DNA of 64,000 nt, taken from assembly GCA_016617855.1 (NCBI GenBank), contig JAECUM010001106.1:1-64000 (forward strand). The letters run 5' to 3'. A program made the translations under genes and the position numbers. Of this stretch, positions 46,918-61,900 are shown in pieces (position 1 is the first letter of the stretch; every line of letters begins with the position of its first letter). Under the pieces are notes generated by a model, which was not told the DNA's origin, did not search any database, and saw nothing but the letters and a program-made list of their open reading frames with translations. The DNA is from Megalonaias nervosa (Eukaryota > Mollusca > Bivalvia > Unionida > Unionidae).

Positions 46918-49900
46918 GTTTTCCTTGTACTAAAAATCCACCAATTTGAGCAAAGTTGTGGTATCATAAAAGTTTGTATAATGTGCATACATAATTACTC
47001 AACAAAATTTCATTCATTAAGTACATTTCTTATTCTTTGTCACCTGTATCTAAGCTGATACAAAGTGCTTCTTTTAAATGTCAGGTGAATGCCATTCCTC
47101 AGATAGTCAGATTTGATTTTGTGCAGTATACATACATGTACATGCATTTGTTTACCAACCTTACCCTGGAACTGAACTTCATTGAGGATAATAATAATAA
47201 TAATGAAGACTTTATTTAGAGAAGGTAACTGAGTTACAGAACTTATCTACCTTGAGGCCTTCTATCTGTTATGTACAGTATATACAGTATATACAACATG
47301 ATGTGAAGAATCTGGCTTGACACTAAATAATTAAGTGATTTTAAAAGTCAAAGTATCAAGCCTGGAATACATGCACAGGCATCTGTGAAAACATAAACAT
47401 AAATAAAATATACAATATCATCCTGCATTGAAAAATTCAAATGTGAAAATGATGCAAAATTATAGAAAAGCAGGAGGTATTTATTGTACTAGAACTGTTC
47501 AGTTTTCTAAAGATTTCATCCATTTGAGACATTGATTATGAAAAGAAGAAATGCTAGGCGCCTGCCTTATGTCACTGGGAATGTTGTTCCATACCAGTGG
47601 ACCAATATATTGAAAACTTTTTTTAAACAATTCCTTCTTTGGCCTTGGTATAATGTAATTTTTACTTCTTAGGGACCTTAAATTTGGAGTACCATCAGCA
47701 TCTCTTTGGTGAAAGATATTGCTTAGATAGACAGGAATGGCTTTTCTGGATACTTTATACATCAATTTGGCCTTTCTAAGAAATATTCTTTCATGTATTG
47801 TTAACACCTTTGCATCCTGGAAATTGTCTATAAATTGATCTAGAATTAAATGGCAAGCCCTCTTTTGGAGTCTTAAAAGTGTTGTTATGTTTGAATTGGA
47901 GGTATTACCCCAAATTACATTACAATAGTCCAGATATAAAAGATGACCCTATACTGAAGAGGAATGTATGTTTTGATTTTCCTTAGTAGCCAAAGATAAG
48001 AATTAACCTTTTTTGAAATGCGTTTAATGTGAATAGACCAAGTAAGATTGTTATCTACGAATACACAAAGAATTTTATCCAGAGAGGTCTTTCAAGTTTC
48101 ACATTGTCAAGTAGAACCTGGAGTTTGTAGCTATCTAGCCTTGCTCATTTTTGTTGCGTTGTAACTAGTAGGGTTTTAGGCCATCCAAGTCGTGAACTGG
48201 TCATGCAGTTCGGGCAATACATGGATTGTTTCTAGAGCAGACTGAGTCTAGGCAGACATTTTAAAATTTGCCAATATGTCCTTTCTTTATGTTGTGTGTT
48301 TTGTTTGTATTTGCATTTATTTATTTGTACATACCGGTCATAAACTGTGCATTTCACTACATGAGCCTTTAAACTGATCTTGTTTTCATTATTTTTTGTT
48401 GAACTTTCATGTTTTTCTATTGAACTCTCTTCTACAGGAATGCTGATTTAAGATGTTTAATTGTTCTACTGACAATAGCACAAGGCCATGTGATTTCAAA
48501 TATGAGGATGGAGTTAGTTATCAAAAAAATATACACGTTTAGTTTTATGTGTTAATAGCAATTACTATGAGAATTTTGGAAAAACTTGTATTTAATAAAA
48601 CCTGAAAATACTAGGTAACCATATGAATTGTGTGGACAATACATTGTGATATTGTATATGGTTACCTGTGCAATCTAATTGAAGTTTATGGCCCATTTTT
48701 GGCTTGCCTGCAATACTTTGGCAGGACACAGTGTTCACTTTTCCAAAGGCATTGTTGTAGGTGTCAACAGTAAGTCTTTGAATATAGTTCAGTTTCTCTT
48801 ACACATTTATGTGTATGGTCATTGTGATCTACTTTTCATATTCTGTGTGTTATGTTAAGTTTTGCATTTAGTTTTTCTGACACTGTTACAAATACAGTTA
48901 TGAAACTTGAAGGATATATTCATCATAGAAGGTAACACTCACCATGGGCAAAGGTTGGTAACGATAAAATACTATTTATGCTCCAAAGACTACATTCAGT
49001 TTTTGCATTTAGATCTGTATTGCTGACAGCATTGTATGTACCATCATGAAACTTGATGGGTATATTGATCTTGGAGAGTACTACCCATCAAGTATTCAGG
49101 GTGCAAAATGACCCTTTTTTCTGGTTTTACAGCATTTTGATATTTGTTATAAATTCAGCTGGCAAAATTCCTTCTGTTTTTCAGTGTCCACTTGCATTTG
49201 TTCTATTTTTATGTTTTAAGTGGGTTTTGTTTTATTGATGATCATTGTTACTGGAGCATGGTTGATGTCAGATCAAGTGATTTAAATTGAATAAAATTAA
49301 AATTTGAATACATGATATCACTGGCAGGAAACTGGATAATATTTTACTTTACTGGTCATAGACCAGAAGAGCTGATGAGATGGTCTTGTCTGTACTCTGA
49401 AGGGTTAAAAGATCAGAGTTGCCTCATGAGGCATTCAGCTCCTGAATTAGAGTAATCTCTGTGAACCTTATGTTGAAAAATAACAGTTTGATCCAAGACA
49501 ATGTAAGCTATTGACTAGCATGCAGAGTGAACCTTGTAAAGCTTTTATCTCATAATTTAGCTTAGTTGAGGCTCTGAATCTGGTGGGTCCTGTAGCATTG
49601 GGCCAGATGACCACCAGACCCAGACCCAGTTAAAGCCAACACAGCCTCTTAGCTTTGCTGAATTTGCCAGTGAGATTGTTTTTTTCTCTAGGAAGAATTA
49701 AATAGTTCTCTTTTTAACCAGATATATGGGGTCACAGATCACACGCCTTCAAGTTAGAACATTGTATTATCATTCACATAACAAATACAACCCTTTATTC
49801 CCCAAGAGGATACCCACATTATCAGTAGGAAGCTCGACATTCCCTCCTGCTATCACATGTATCAATTCTCCAAATGTTAACATGATCTGGGAATTGTATT

Positions 49901-52900
49901 TGAAGGAGAATGGAAATTTTTAAGTGAATTATGTTTCTTCAAGAAGATTTACCTGATCACATTACTTAAAATCCTGCCGGCCACCATGCCATGTGAGCAT
50001 CCTCATTAGTATTTTGCTCTGCTTAAATCTAGCAACACTAAGTGGCAGCAAAGGGAGGTAATGGGCAAGACTTTATGCCCTTTGTCTAAATGATATAGAC
50101 AGGGAAGATGAATTTTCACCTTTTCGTCAGACTGTATTTGGGAGGTAGCAGGCTTATATACAGACTTTAATGTGATTAGGTAAATATAAGAAGGAGAAAC
50201 ATAATTTACCAAAAAAATCAGCTTTTTTTGTGCAAGAAATTCATCTTTGCATGTGACATGGTAATCTTTAATTACTCTAAAACCTGGTTCCATCCTTAAC
50301 AGTGAGAAATATATATTGCTTTCACTGCAACCTGGAGAGCATTTGAAGGTACCAGAATGTGTGAGAACACACCAAGTTACTTTCAAAATTAAAAGATTCG
50401 GTATGAGCATATATTCTCCCTCCCCCCACTGGTATTAATGGGTGCTTGCTTGGTATGCAACATTAGTCGGCTTGTCTGCCACCTGCTTGAAAATTTAGAT
50501 GAACCCCATATTTAATAATGCATATTAAGAGGTAGAAAAATTGATGCATCTTTGTTCTTAATTTTTAGGTCATTTATACTTAAACAGCTTTATTCTCTTA
50601 CAGACTGCATTTTTTCGCCACCATGGATGTACAACCAAAGATGCCCAGCAGAAGTATCACAGCAGGGCAGCAAGCATGTACAGAGACAAACTTCATAGTC
50701 TAGCCACGCAGGCTATGAAACTGCATGGAACTAAGGTAAACAGCTCTGATAAGGGAGGTAATTTGTGCATAGATTATCCATTAGTGCTTTGATGTAGTTA
50801 CTGTAACATGTATATCATGGGAAGGGTTCAAGAAGGATAATCTTTCTGCCCACACCACTCAGGCCATAATGCTTAACCAAGGGTTAATAAATTCTTATGA
50901 GGAAGCATCAAACCTCTTCAGGGACAAAAAGAAATACCCTGGCCACCTTTTTCTTATGACAGTGATGAGTATCACATAAGGTAGATAACATGTAAAGGGG
51001 TGGGATGGGGGAGGGGTCACTGAATGATTCTCATTGTGTGCTGTTTTTTATGTCACTTTAAGGTGGAATATAGTCCTGGCATTCAGATTTAAATATAATA
51101 ATTACAGTGTTCTATGTGACCTATTTTTCTTTTGACTGTGTAGGAGTATATAGTTTGAAAACTACTGCATGGATGTTTCATTTTCAGTCAGTCTAGTATC
51201 ATTTCAGAAAATAACAATTCAGTATAGTATTCTATGATCAATTTATACTTGTGGTTTTGTTTGTTGTTTTCCAAGATTCATCACCCTTTCTCAGTATTCC
51301 CCACCTTAACCACAAACTACTGGAATGCTTGAATCTCCTAATTATAGTGATTATATAGTTTAAATTATTCTGTTTTACTCATGTTTATTATGAACCTTCT
51401 TTTTAATATAGGGCATGGATAACATCAAGGTCAGATCTTGGGAACAATACTTATTGGCACCTAAATTTTAGTTTAAAAGAATGAAAGTCAAAGCTGCTTA
51501 TTTTGAATGATATAAAAGAGATTTCTCAGTAATTTGCTGAATAGTTATATCATTGGTGTCCAATGTATCCAGTGTATTCACACATCACTTTAACAGTAAT
51601 TTGCTGAATAGTTATATCATTGGTGTCCAATTTGCCCAGTGTATTCACACATAACTATAACAGTAATTTGCTGAAATTTTTATATCATTCGTGTCCAGTG
51701 TATTCATGCATAACTAAAAGTCATGATCATTAAAATGACATGTTCCTCAAACCACTTCAGTTTCCCTCTTACATTTTAAATTATATATTTCCATTATCCA
51801 TGATCAAGTTCTTAACTATAATGCAAAGAATTGAAAGCATGTAGATGTCATGCTAATGCTAGGTAAATAATGTTAATTTCATACAGGTTCATACTTTTAT
51901 AATGGCATAGATTTAGAAACTTTTTGCAAAATAGATATTAATGTAAGAAAGTGCTTGAAAGCATTTGCAAATGAAATATATTGCAACCATTTTTTTAAAA
52001 TTAGAATTCAGTTTGTACATGCTTGCGTCCAGTTTTATACCCACCAAAGGAATGTTTTGAGGTATCATAGTTTAATGTTGTTTTTCTGGGTTGGCAGGTG
52101 TTTTGGTTACAAATGATAACTTGAAGTGAATCATTATCATCACATTGACAAAATACCAGCCAATAAAATTAGATTATCACCATAAAATTTAATGAAAATA
52201 GACACCACTTTTGATTAAAATGCATTTGACCAAAGTTTAAAATTTATTGTTATTCTGTCAGGTTTTTCTTTACTGCCTTGGCTACCCTGGTTCAGTTGCC
52301 TTATTGTGTCCTTGAGAAAGGCACTCGTTCCCATTTCTTTGGCAGGATGTAGCCAATAGTTTGCTCAATATGCCATCAAATACCAACCAACTAACCAGCC
52401 AATTTCTGTATAGTTTTAAAAATTAACACAAAGTTTTGAAGATATCCAAAGATTGGATCTGAAGCACAAGGATTTTATTTTTCATGAAATTTTTCTCAAT
52501 TAAAGCTTAAGTGTAAGTTATAAATTACTGTCAGACATTTCAGGAGTAACCTTGAAAAATGTATGAAAACTCCCTTGCATTTAAAAAATTGTCATATTTT
52601 AAAAGTTCTTGAATTTTTTTTTTTTTTAAACTCCTTGAATTTTTGCCAGAAGCAAGTTTATTTTGTCTGAAGGACCACAGAATGTAAACATGGAATAAAA
52701 TATGTAACATTTCTATTTGGAAATGTTGTTATTTATGTTGTTTCCATGAATGATGCATACAGAAATAAAATAGGATGATTTATTGGGTGGATCAAATGAC
52801 ACACAGCACTGATACTGTTAGAGTAGTGTCCCTGTGCTGTATTGTACTCTAATTGTATATGCAAATGAATGACTACAGTAGTATTGATTGTTTCTTAAAG

Positions 52901-55900
52901 CCTGAGATCCAGGACTAAACAATTAAAACTTGGGACTAGTATATTTTCTCCATAGAAACAGTGACAGATTTAATTAAACATATAGAATATATTCCTTAGG
53001 TTCCAAAATAGAAGAATATACTTTTTAGGTTCCAAATAGAATATATTCCTTAGGTTTCAAATAGAATATATTCCATAGGTTTCAAATAGAATATATTCCT
53101 CAGGTTTCAAATAAAATTTTATCCGTAGATTTATAATAAAATATATTCCTTAGGTTTCAGATAAATATATTCCTTAGGTTTCAGATAGAATAATATATTC
53201 CATAGGTTTCAAAAGAATATATTCCTTAGGTTTCAAATAAAATATATTCCTTAGGTCTTAAATAGAATATATTGTTTAGGTTTCAAATAAAATATATTCT
53301 TTAGGTTTCAAATAGAATAATATATTCCATAGGTTTCAAAAGAATATATTCCTTAGGTTTCAAATAAAATATATTCCTTAGGTTTTAAATAGAATATATT
53401 CTTTAGGTTTCAAATAAAATATATTCTTTAGGTTTTAAATAGAATATATTCTTTAGGTTTCAAATAAAATATATTCCTTAGGTTTCAGATAGAATAAATA
53501 TATTCCATAGGTTTCAAAAGAATATATTCTGTAGGTTTCAAATAAAATATATTCCTTAGGTTTCAAAAGAATGTATTCCTTACATTTCAAATAAAATATA
53601 TTACTTAGGTTTTAAGTAGAATATAGTATTTAGGTTTCAGATAGAATAATATATTCCTTATGTTTCAAAGAGAATAAATTCCTTAGGTTTTAAATAAATA
53701 TATTACTTAGGTTTCAAACAAAATATATTCCTTAGGTTAAAAAATAGAAAATATTCCGTAGGTTACAGATAGATTATTGTCCTTTGGTTTCAAATAGAAT
53801 ACATTCCATAGATTTCATATAGAATATATTCCTTAGGTTTATAATAAATTATATTCCTTAGGTTTATAATAAATTATATTCCTTAGGTTTCAAATAAAAT
53901 ATCTTCTTTAGGTTTATAATAAATTATATTCCTTAGGTTTCAAATAAAATATATTCTTTAGGTTTCAAATAGATTATATTTTTAGGTTTCAAATAAAATA
54001 TATTCCTTAGGTTTCAGATAGAATAATATATTCCATAGGTTTCAAAAGAATATATTCCTTAGGTTTCAAATAAAATATATTCCTTAGGTTTTAAATAGAA
54101 TATATTCTTTAGGTTTCAAATAAAATATATTCCTTAGGTTTCAAATAGAATAATATATATTCCATAGGTTTCAGAAGAACATATTCCGTAGGTTTCAAAT
54201 AAAATATATTCCTTAGGTTTTAAATAGAATATATTATTTAGATTTCATATAGAATAATATATTCCTTAGGTTTCAAATAGAATAATATATTCCTTAGGTT
54301 TCAAAGGGAATAAATTCCTTTGGTTTTAAATAAAATATATTCCTTAGGTTCATAAATAGAAAATATTCATTAGGTTTTAAATAAAATATATTCCTTAGGT
54401 TTCAGAAGAATATATTCTTTAGGTTTCAAATAAAATATATTCCTTAGAGTTTAAATAGAATATATTCTTTAGGTTTCAAATAAAATACATTTCTTAGGTT
54501 TCAGTAGATTAAATTCCTTAGGTTTCAAATAGAATATAATCCTTAGATTTCTAATTGAGTACATTCCTTAGGTTTCAAATAGAATATATTCCTTAGGTTT
54601 TAAATAAAATATATTCCTTAGGTTCCAGTATAAAATAATAAATTCCTTAGGTTTCAAATAGATTATATTCTTTAGGTTTCAAATAGAATATAATCTTAGG
54701 TTTCAAATAGAATATAATCCTTAGGTTTCAAATAGAATATAATCCTTAGGTTTCAAATAGATTACATTTCATAGGTTTGAAATAAAATATATTCCTTAGG
54801 TTTTATATGAAATATATTCTGGAGGATTTATCTTCCAATAAAGCATGTATTTTTTAAATTTATTTTACAAAAGACTAGTCAGATTATACCTTTTACCTCT
54901 GCCAAATAAATCTTGCAGAATGAAACATTGCTTTACCTATGAGAAGTAATGTGCTGCATATGAACTACGGAGTTAAATACTTGAAGTTTATAAGACATTC
55001 ATATCAAAACGTTTTTAAAAGAGCTCATGTTTACATTTCGCCTGATGAAACTGTGGGAACTAGCCAGTTATTACAGTCATTTTTGGTCAACATGTGATTG
55101 GACATATGTATGGGATATTTCCTGGTGACTTGTTATGAGCTTGAGATTTCTAATAAGGTCTAAAATTAAGACGATGAGAGTGCGTGTGTGTCTGCAAAAA
55201 AGGCCTACAAAATTAGGATGAGTGCATGTTTGTGCTTCCAAAGATGCCCACAAATTAAGATGATGAGAGTGCATGTGTGTCTGCAAATAAGGCCTACAAA
55301 ATTAGGATGGGTACATGTGTATGCTTCCAAAGATGCCCACAAATTAAGATGATGAGAGTGCATCTTTGCTTGCAAAAAAGGCCAAATCATAATAGTGACA
55401 AATCTGTTTAGCAGTTGAACTAATATAAAAAGAGAGAAAGGCCAAGAAAATTTCTCATCCACAAAAAAGAAAAATGGCCCTGGCTTTAATATGATTACAG
55501 TTACAAAAAAAAAATTGAGATGCTTTGTGAGTATTTTAGTTTTACAAGTCTTTTGTTTGACTTGGCCAATCTTTGAACCCGCAGCCTCTTGCATCCAAGG
55601 TGGATGCTCTAACCACTTAGGCCACCAGAGCAGTCAATGCAATAAATAAAGTTTCAGAACATCCGAAATAATTCAGAACTTGTTCACCCAGATATACAGT
55701 GCATGAAAATATAATGTGCACCAAAAGTATAAATATACACCAAAATATAATGTGTACCAATGGCAAAAACCCCCAAATATTTGTTTGCATTTTTGTCTCT
55801 TGTCATGAACTTGTTTTATTTTCTAGATGTGCATTTCCATATTTATAGTAAATTGACATGACTGCTGTGTTGGAGGTAAAGAAAATCTCCATGAATGTTT

Positions 55901-58900
55901 GATCATTATCATGTTCATGAATACATTTATGGAGGCTTTATATATTGTTTACAGAAGCATTGACTTTCATTTAACCGCTTTGCTTTTTGCAAATTTGGTA
56001 TACACAGTGTTGTCCCTTGTAAGAAATGAGATGTAGATGCACCCTGCCCTAATTTCAGTTGTCCAGATAATGAAACTTCAGCATTGTAGGTTTAACCATA
56101 GAATTTTTAGTTGATTTTCTGAAACAAATCAACATTTCACTGACATCACTTGTTTTCTTTTCACTAAAGTCATTTCTTCTTGAAAAAAAATGAATGGAAT
56201 TTATGAATTTGTAGTTGTTCTGCTGAAGAAAGGAAATACAATTACTGCTCAACCTTTAAACAGTTTCGTCCTCAAATGTTGTTTTATATTGCTTCACCTG
56301 TCCACTTAGGGAAACTGCCTCTGCATTATTTGATGTTCAAGGGAAAGCGCTGATAAAGTATATAACTATCAGCTATTGCCCATCATTGCTACAAAAATGT
56401 TGATGGCACCTGCTGATCTTATTTTATATTTCTAAAACATTGATAAATGATTAAATTTTGTTGTTAAAATTCTTATTTTATTAAACATTATTTGTATTTT
56501 GTATTTTTATTCATACTAAAAACTTGAGGGTTCATTTTTGCATTAGCTTTGGACCTTGTTTGTATTAATTTTCACTATTTTAGGGCAATTCGGATAATCC
56601 ACAGGAAGTATTCTGGATGAATATGAATTTCAGAGTTTTCTATTCTAGATTTTTTATTTTTCATATCATTGCCTCTCTCTCCCAAAAGAGTTTTGCTATC
56701 CTACAGTGCAGTCATTTCTGCATTAACTTTAAATTACAGATGATTGAGATCTGTTGTTCAAAGTGTTTAAAATATGCAGAGCCACTCCAACAAGAAAACC
56801 AGCTGAGATAAATACATGTAGCTACTATTCTACTACTTTTGGTGTACTACACTGTTTCACAAAACAATACTTATAGCAAAATTGGTGGCAAGACCTTGCC
56901 CTTTATTGACCATGTTGTTTAAAATGGCAGAGTCAACTTTAAAGCAAGTTTTAAAAAAAAATAATTTTAGTATAAGCTGTCTTTCATGATGTGTTCATAG
57001 AGCACCAAGGACACTGAACTTTATACCATGACTGATGTCTTTGTCTGAGCAGCTCAAAGTTTGCGTAACAATTCAACCAGTTGTGATTGGCTGACACATA
57101 AGGCCACTACCTAAAAGCTCAAAGTACTCCAAATGCTTGTGACATAGGATAGTGAGATTGTGAAAAACAGGTTTGCAAATCAATGTAGAATGAACCCTGA
57201 AACTGAATGGTTTGCATGATACTTTTATTTTATTAGATTTCTACAATTGTGTCAAGATTTCAACAAATGTATCAATATTGCTTCCATATTTAGCTGCAAG
57301 AACAGATGTATTGCAGTCATGTACATAACTTGTTTGAGTTTCCCTACATTAAAATGTGCTTGGGGGAATCTTATAATACATAGGTGCATTCAAGTTCAAT
57401 TCAGCTACAAAACTGCATAGACCCAGATCGGCCATCACATTATGCACTGGCAGATCAGGGTTTTGTGAAGACCAATCAGTACAATAAATGAGATCTAATC
57501 TGTCAGTGCATTATGCAATTGCAGTTCAGGGTCTGTGTGTTTGCAGATTGGCCATACTCATATGTGATTATACATGGATTAAAGATACTTTACAATTACT
57601 GCTAGAGGTTGACATTTATTATAAGATGATTGTACGTACATGGAGATTATCTTCAAGTTTTCCAAAATAATATGTAATGAGTTCTCCATAATATCTGGGA
57701 GGCTGGTGAAAACCTGTCTGATTCATATCCTTTTGAATTTTCTATCATTTCCTGTTGGAGATCATACGAAAAGATCAAAGTCACATACTTTTATCTGTGA
57801 GGCGTAGCTGAATTGGGATATAAAGCAAGGAAACCCCTGCTGCAGGTTGATTATTGAAGAAGTTTTAGTTTAAAAAATGGGAAGTAAAATTTTGTTTTCT
57901 ATCCAGAGAGCTTTTTTATCTTGGATGTCGGCTGCCATTTCTGGTTCTGGACTAGGTTTGAAGTTACCAGGGTACTAGACTTGCAGTTCTTCTCTCACAT
58001 GCAGAGCATAGGTCACTTTTCTGATGGTGGTGTTTTCTTTGTTGTAGGCATCAACATTATTTCCATTTAGCTCAAAGTACTGTTCATCACAAGCAGTAGT
58101 AGGTCATAGTTACCTACTTTTCAGATTCCAGTAATTATGTTATATTTTTGCATTTAGCTCATTTTCTCTGATCTGTTTATATGTAAAGTCATAAATCTTG
58201 AACATCATGAACAAAAATTTGTGACAGTGATCCATTTTTCTTGATATTTTGACTTTGCAAGGTTTATGAATTACGCTGACAAGGATCATAGCATTCCATG
58301 GCACTTTTGTTGACAAAATACGGCCCTTGATTTCACCAAAAGAGCCTAATATCTGCAAATTAAAGAAAATGTCTAAAGTCTCAACTTTAATAAGTACACC
58401 ATTCCTTTAATAAGTACACTATTATTTTAATAAGTACACCATTCTTTATTGTTATTATTTTTTTTAAGATTTCATTCATCTAATACACCTATTATGGTAG
58501 GAATAGATACTTGGAGCTGATTTAATATCATGTGGAATGTTATTCCAAACACACCTGAAAATTGAAAGCTATTTTTTGAATATTCACTTCTGTCATAGGA
58601 TTTTTTTATGTATGGTGTTATCTTTTTGTGAAGTAGGCCCCAATTTAGAATCACATATAAAATACATGGTTTGTAATGATAAATTAAATTTTGCTCACTG
58701 ATATCTAACTTTGCTTCTGGGATGATTGAGCAAAATTGATACATTTTCTACATCAGAATCTTCTTTTCCTTTTTGGTACCATCGAAAGAGACTATCAACG
58801 ATCAGTTAATTATGTATAGATAAATTTACATACAGTGTATACTTGCATGTATGTATGTATTGGTGATTTAAGGATAGTGATACTCGTTGGCAGTATTTAT

Positions 58901-61900
58901 TATTTTCATGATAAAGTATTTTGTAGCACCATCCAGCAACATTTTGTATGCACCTACTCTTGAAACTAGAAAAAAATATTAAAAGATTTATTGACTGGTC
59001 TAGTTTTTTTCATATTATATTTCTTTTCATATAATTGCCATATTGGGACTAATTTTGGATAATGAAATACTCTTTGTATTATTGAAATGTTTAAAAAGCA
59101 AGTAATATTTCGTTGTTCTAAACTGTAGTGACAGAAGCAAAGCTCATCATTACTTGACAAAAGTCTCTAGATATGTTTCAGGGTACATATTTTGGGAATT
59201 ATATATTGTGATACATGTAGTATCATAACATCATTTGTGTGACATACTTGCAAGTATGTATGTACATATGTATGAATGTGTGTAGCAATGTATATGCACC
59301 TCTCCTTTGCTAACTAGTGAGCAGCTGGGTCAATAAATGTGAACTACAGCATAAGTGAGGGCATGAGATGGTGAGGGAAGCAGTTTTTGGTCATGTTGAT
59401 AGTTATGGCCTGGGGCCATTCCTAGCAGTGTTTTGTTGATACAGTATACTTTTAATCTCATTTTTCTGCAGAAATATAATTTGTATAATGGGTTTAATAT
59501 TACTGAATATTAGATCTAAAGAAGTTGAAGTTATTAAATTGATGACAGACATTTAATATAAATCAAGTTGACATGCAGTACTCAAAGATTTGTGCATTAG
59601 TCAAGTTTGAGTTGCCTCCCACACAGTATCAATGTATATGTATCATCATGTTGAAGGACCATTAAGTGTTGAACAGTTGTATAAAAGCAATTCAGCTTAG
59701 CCACTGATTAATCATTTAATTGGGGTCACATAGAAGTGCTTATGGCCATCATTATGACAGTTGCTTGACTCCTTTCACAGTTAAATACATGATGGCATAT
59801 CACATTTATGATGATTACATTGAAAACAAGTTAAAACACTAATTTTACTCATTGAGCTGGTGTTTATTTTATAGTGCTGCCACCATTAGACATTGCCCTC
59901 ATTTTTATGACTCAGTATTTTTCGTATTTTGTGTTATTTATTTGGAAAACTTTTTGTTATAGAAAATCCTGCACAATATGATGTCTTGTATAAACCTGTG
60001 AATTTGATGATGATTATTCTAAATTTACACTTGCTTATAATTTTGCTTATAAAATGAACGATATATTGAGCTTTTTTTTAATTACTAATTTTGCCCTATA
60101 CAAAGCTCATAACTCTCTATTTCAGGAATTATAATTTGTTGCACACTTGAGTATTTTATAAGACTGAATGTGACGAGTTCTACAGATTTCATCTCCTTGT
60201 AAATTATTGTACATGTATAATTTTCCAGAGGTGTGGTCATAATGTATGTTTTTTTAAAGTTTAGATACCACATTGTATAACCTCAGTTGGCATTCAAATG
60301 AACTGAACAAAATGACAATACAGTCAAACCTATCAATTGGGGTCACTCTTGCAGAACAGGCAAAACTGACCTTTGTACTTGGGTGACTTCTGTACACAGT
60401 TCATCTGTCTAAATTGGTTGTTGAACTGATAGCCTGCTCTGATTATTATTATTATTGTTGTTACTATTATTATTATTGTTGTTGTTGTTGATGATAATCT
60501 TGTTTCACGCACATTATTCAGCAAAATCATAAAAAATGCATTCTCTCCCAAAATGATGTTCCACACAAGATAACTGTATCTATCATCTAGCAGATGAATT
60601 TGCTACAAGCGTTTAGCCTAATGATGACTTGGCCTTTCTTTTGAATTTGACTTACTTTACACCTTGGAGTTACATTGACAGCATGAATGTAATAAAGTGA
60701 GTACAAGTGAGATAAGAAATGCTTGCACAGATATTCCTGTATCTAAACAATGCCTTCCTCATGAAGGAAGAGTTTGCATAGAATGTTTGGTCACTGCAGA
60801 TAAACTTCAGTGTCCACTTAGGCAGGGATCAGTCATTGTTTGGTTAGGAAACACCTGACCACTGACCGCAGAAAACATGTGACTGTTACACAGCATTTAT
60901 ATAGGAATTTTGCTAATAAGGAAATAAAATGTCCTTTGTTACCATCAGATTGCTATATAAAAGTGACTGTTGGGACAGGTTTGACAGTATTAAATAATTC
61001 TAAGTGAAGTTGCAACTTTTTCTCTCATGAAACCAAAAAACATTTCAGGAAATTAATTTAATTAAAGTCCACCTTAAATGAGTATGGCAGTTCATTATCC
61101 CAGTGTTTTTTGTTAGAAAAGGCAAGAATATGTGATCCTCCTGCTCATCACTGAGCTTGCATGCATGTGTTACATATATGTGTTACATGCATGTGTTAGT
61201 AATGTTGCATGACTATTACACTATTCAAGATGGAGTAATGCTATGTAGCGGTTACTACACTCTTCAAGATAAAACTTGAAACCTTGGAATATGACTGGTC
61301 CGTAGATGTACACAACAGTTTTGGAATTATTTCTTAATTAATCCTTCATGAATATCTTGTGAACATTACTTGCTGACATAATAATGTTTTGTACCTCAGA
61401 CAAGATCCTGAACATTACAGTCTCATGAATGATATAGACAGAGTTTTTATGTCAACTGTATAAGAATGATCTCATATTACTTTGATTTATAACTGTGTAA
61501 TACTGTACAATCAGTGACATATTGGCTTGAAACTGACAACCCACTGCTTTGAAAGTAATGACACTATACACTGTTTTATTGCTGTCAGCAAGCCCGTAAC
61601 AGCATGACATTTTGTTAATGTGATGATATTTGTGGAAGTTGTAAAGTTCTGTTTTCATTTACAAATCAGCAATATGATACAAGAAGTGATTTACTCCAAA
61701 TCTAATGACCTTGATAGCAGATACATTTTTTGGTAGAACAAGGTCATTGAAATATCTGAATAACAAGTGTTTGCAGAATGGAAAAAATTAATCATTTGTG
61801 GGAGGTATGACATGTACTCCCTTATAAGTCGAGTCCTGATGCAAACTGCATGGATCCAGATCCGAGTCCATGCAGTTTGTTAGAAGTAATCAATAGAACA

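Larger units (their letters stand above)
46269..50603 (+). other. ARFGAP2/3 intron 2
   Basis: Holds a long TA microsatellite (46859-46912), a LINE fragment (47189-48130, minus) and a two-unit ~145-bp repeat (about 48865-49140). The rest has no recognised feature. Confidence 0.7.

Noticed and set aside
50006..50410. 134-codon minus-strand frame in ARFGAP2/3 intron 2
   Set aside because: No family resemblance, and it overlaps no splice-consistent exons. Its length is possible by chance.
52970..54830. Interstitial telomere repeats (TTAGGG-like)
   Set aside because: TTAGG occurs only once per ~25-bp unit and never in direct succession.
55565..55636. A tRNA gene on the minus strand
   Set aside because: A and B boxes are present, but a paired acceptor stem is not, and the sequence continues into an A-rich repeat. 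A SINE head fits better.
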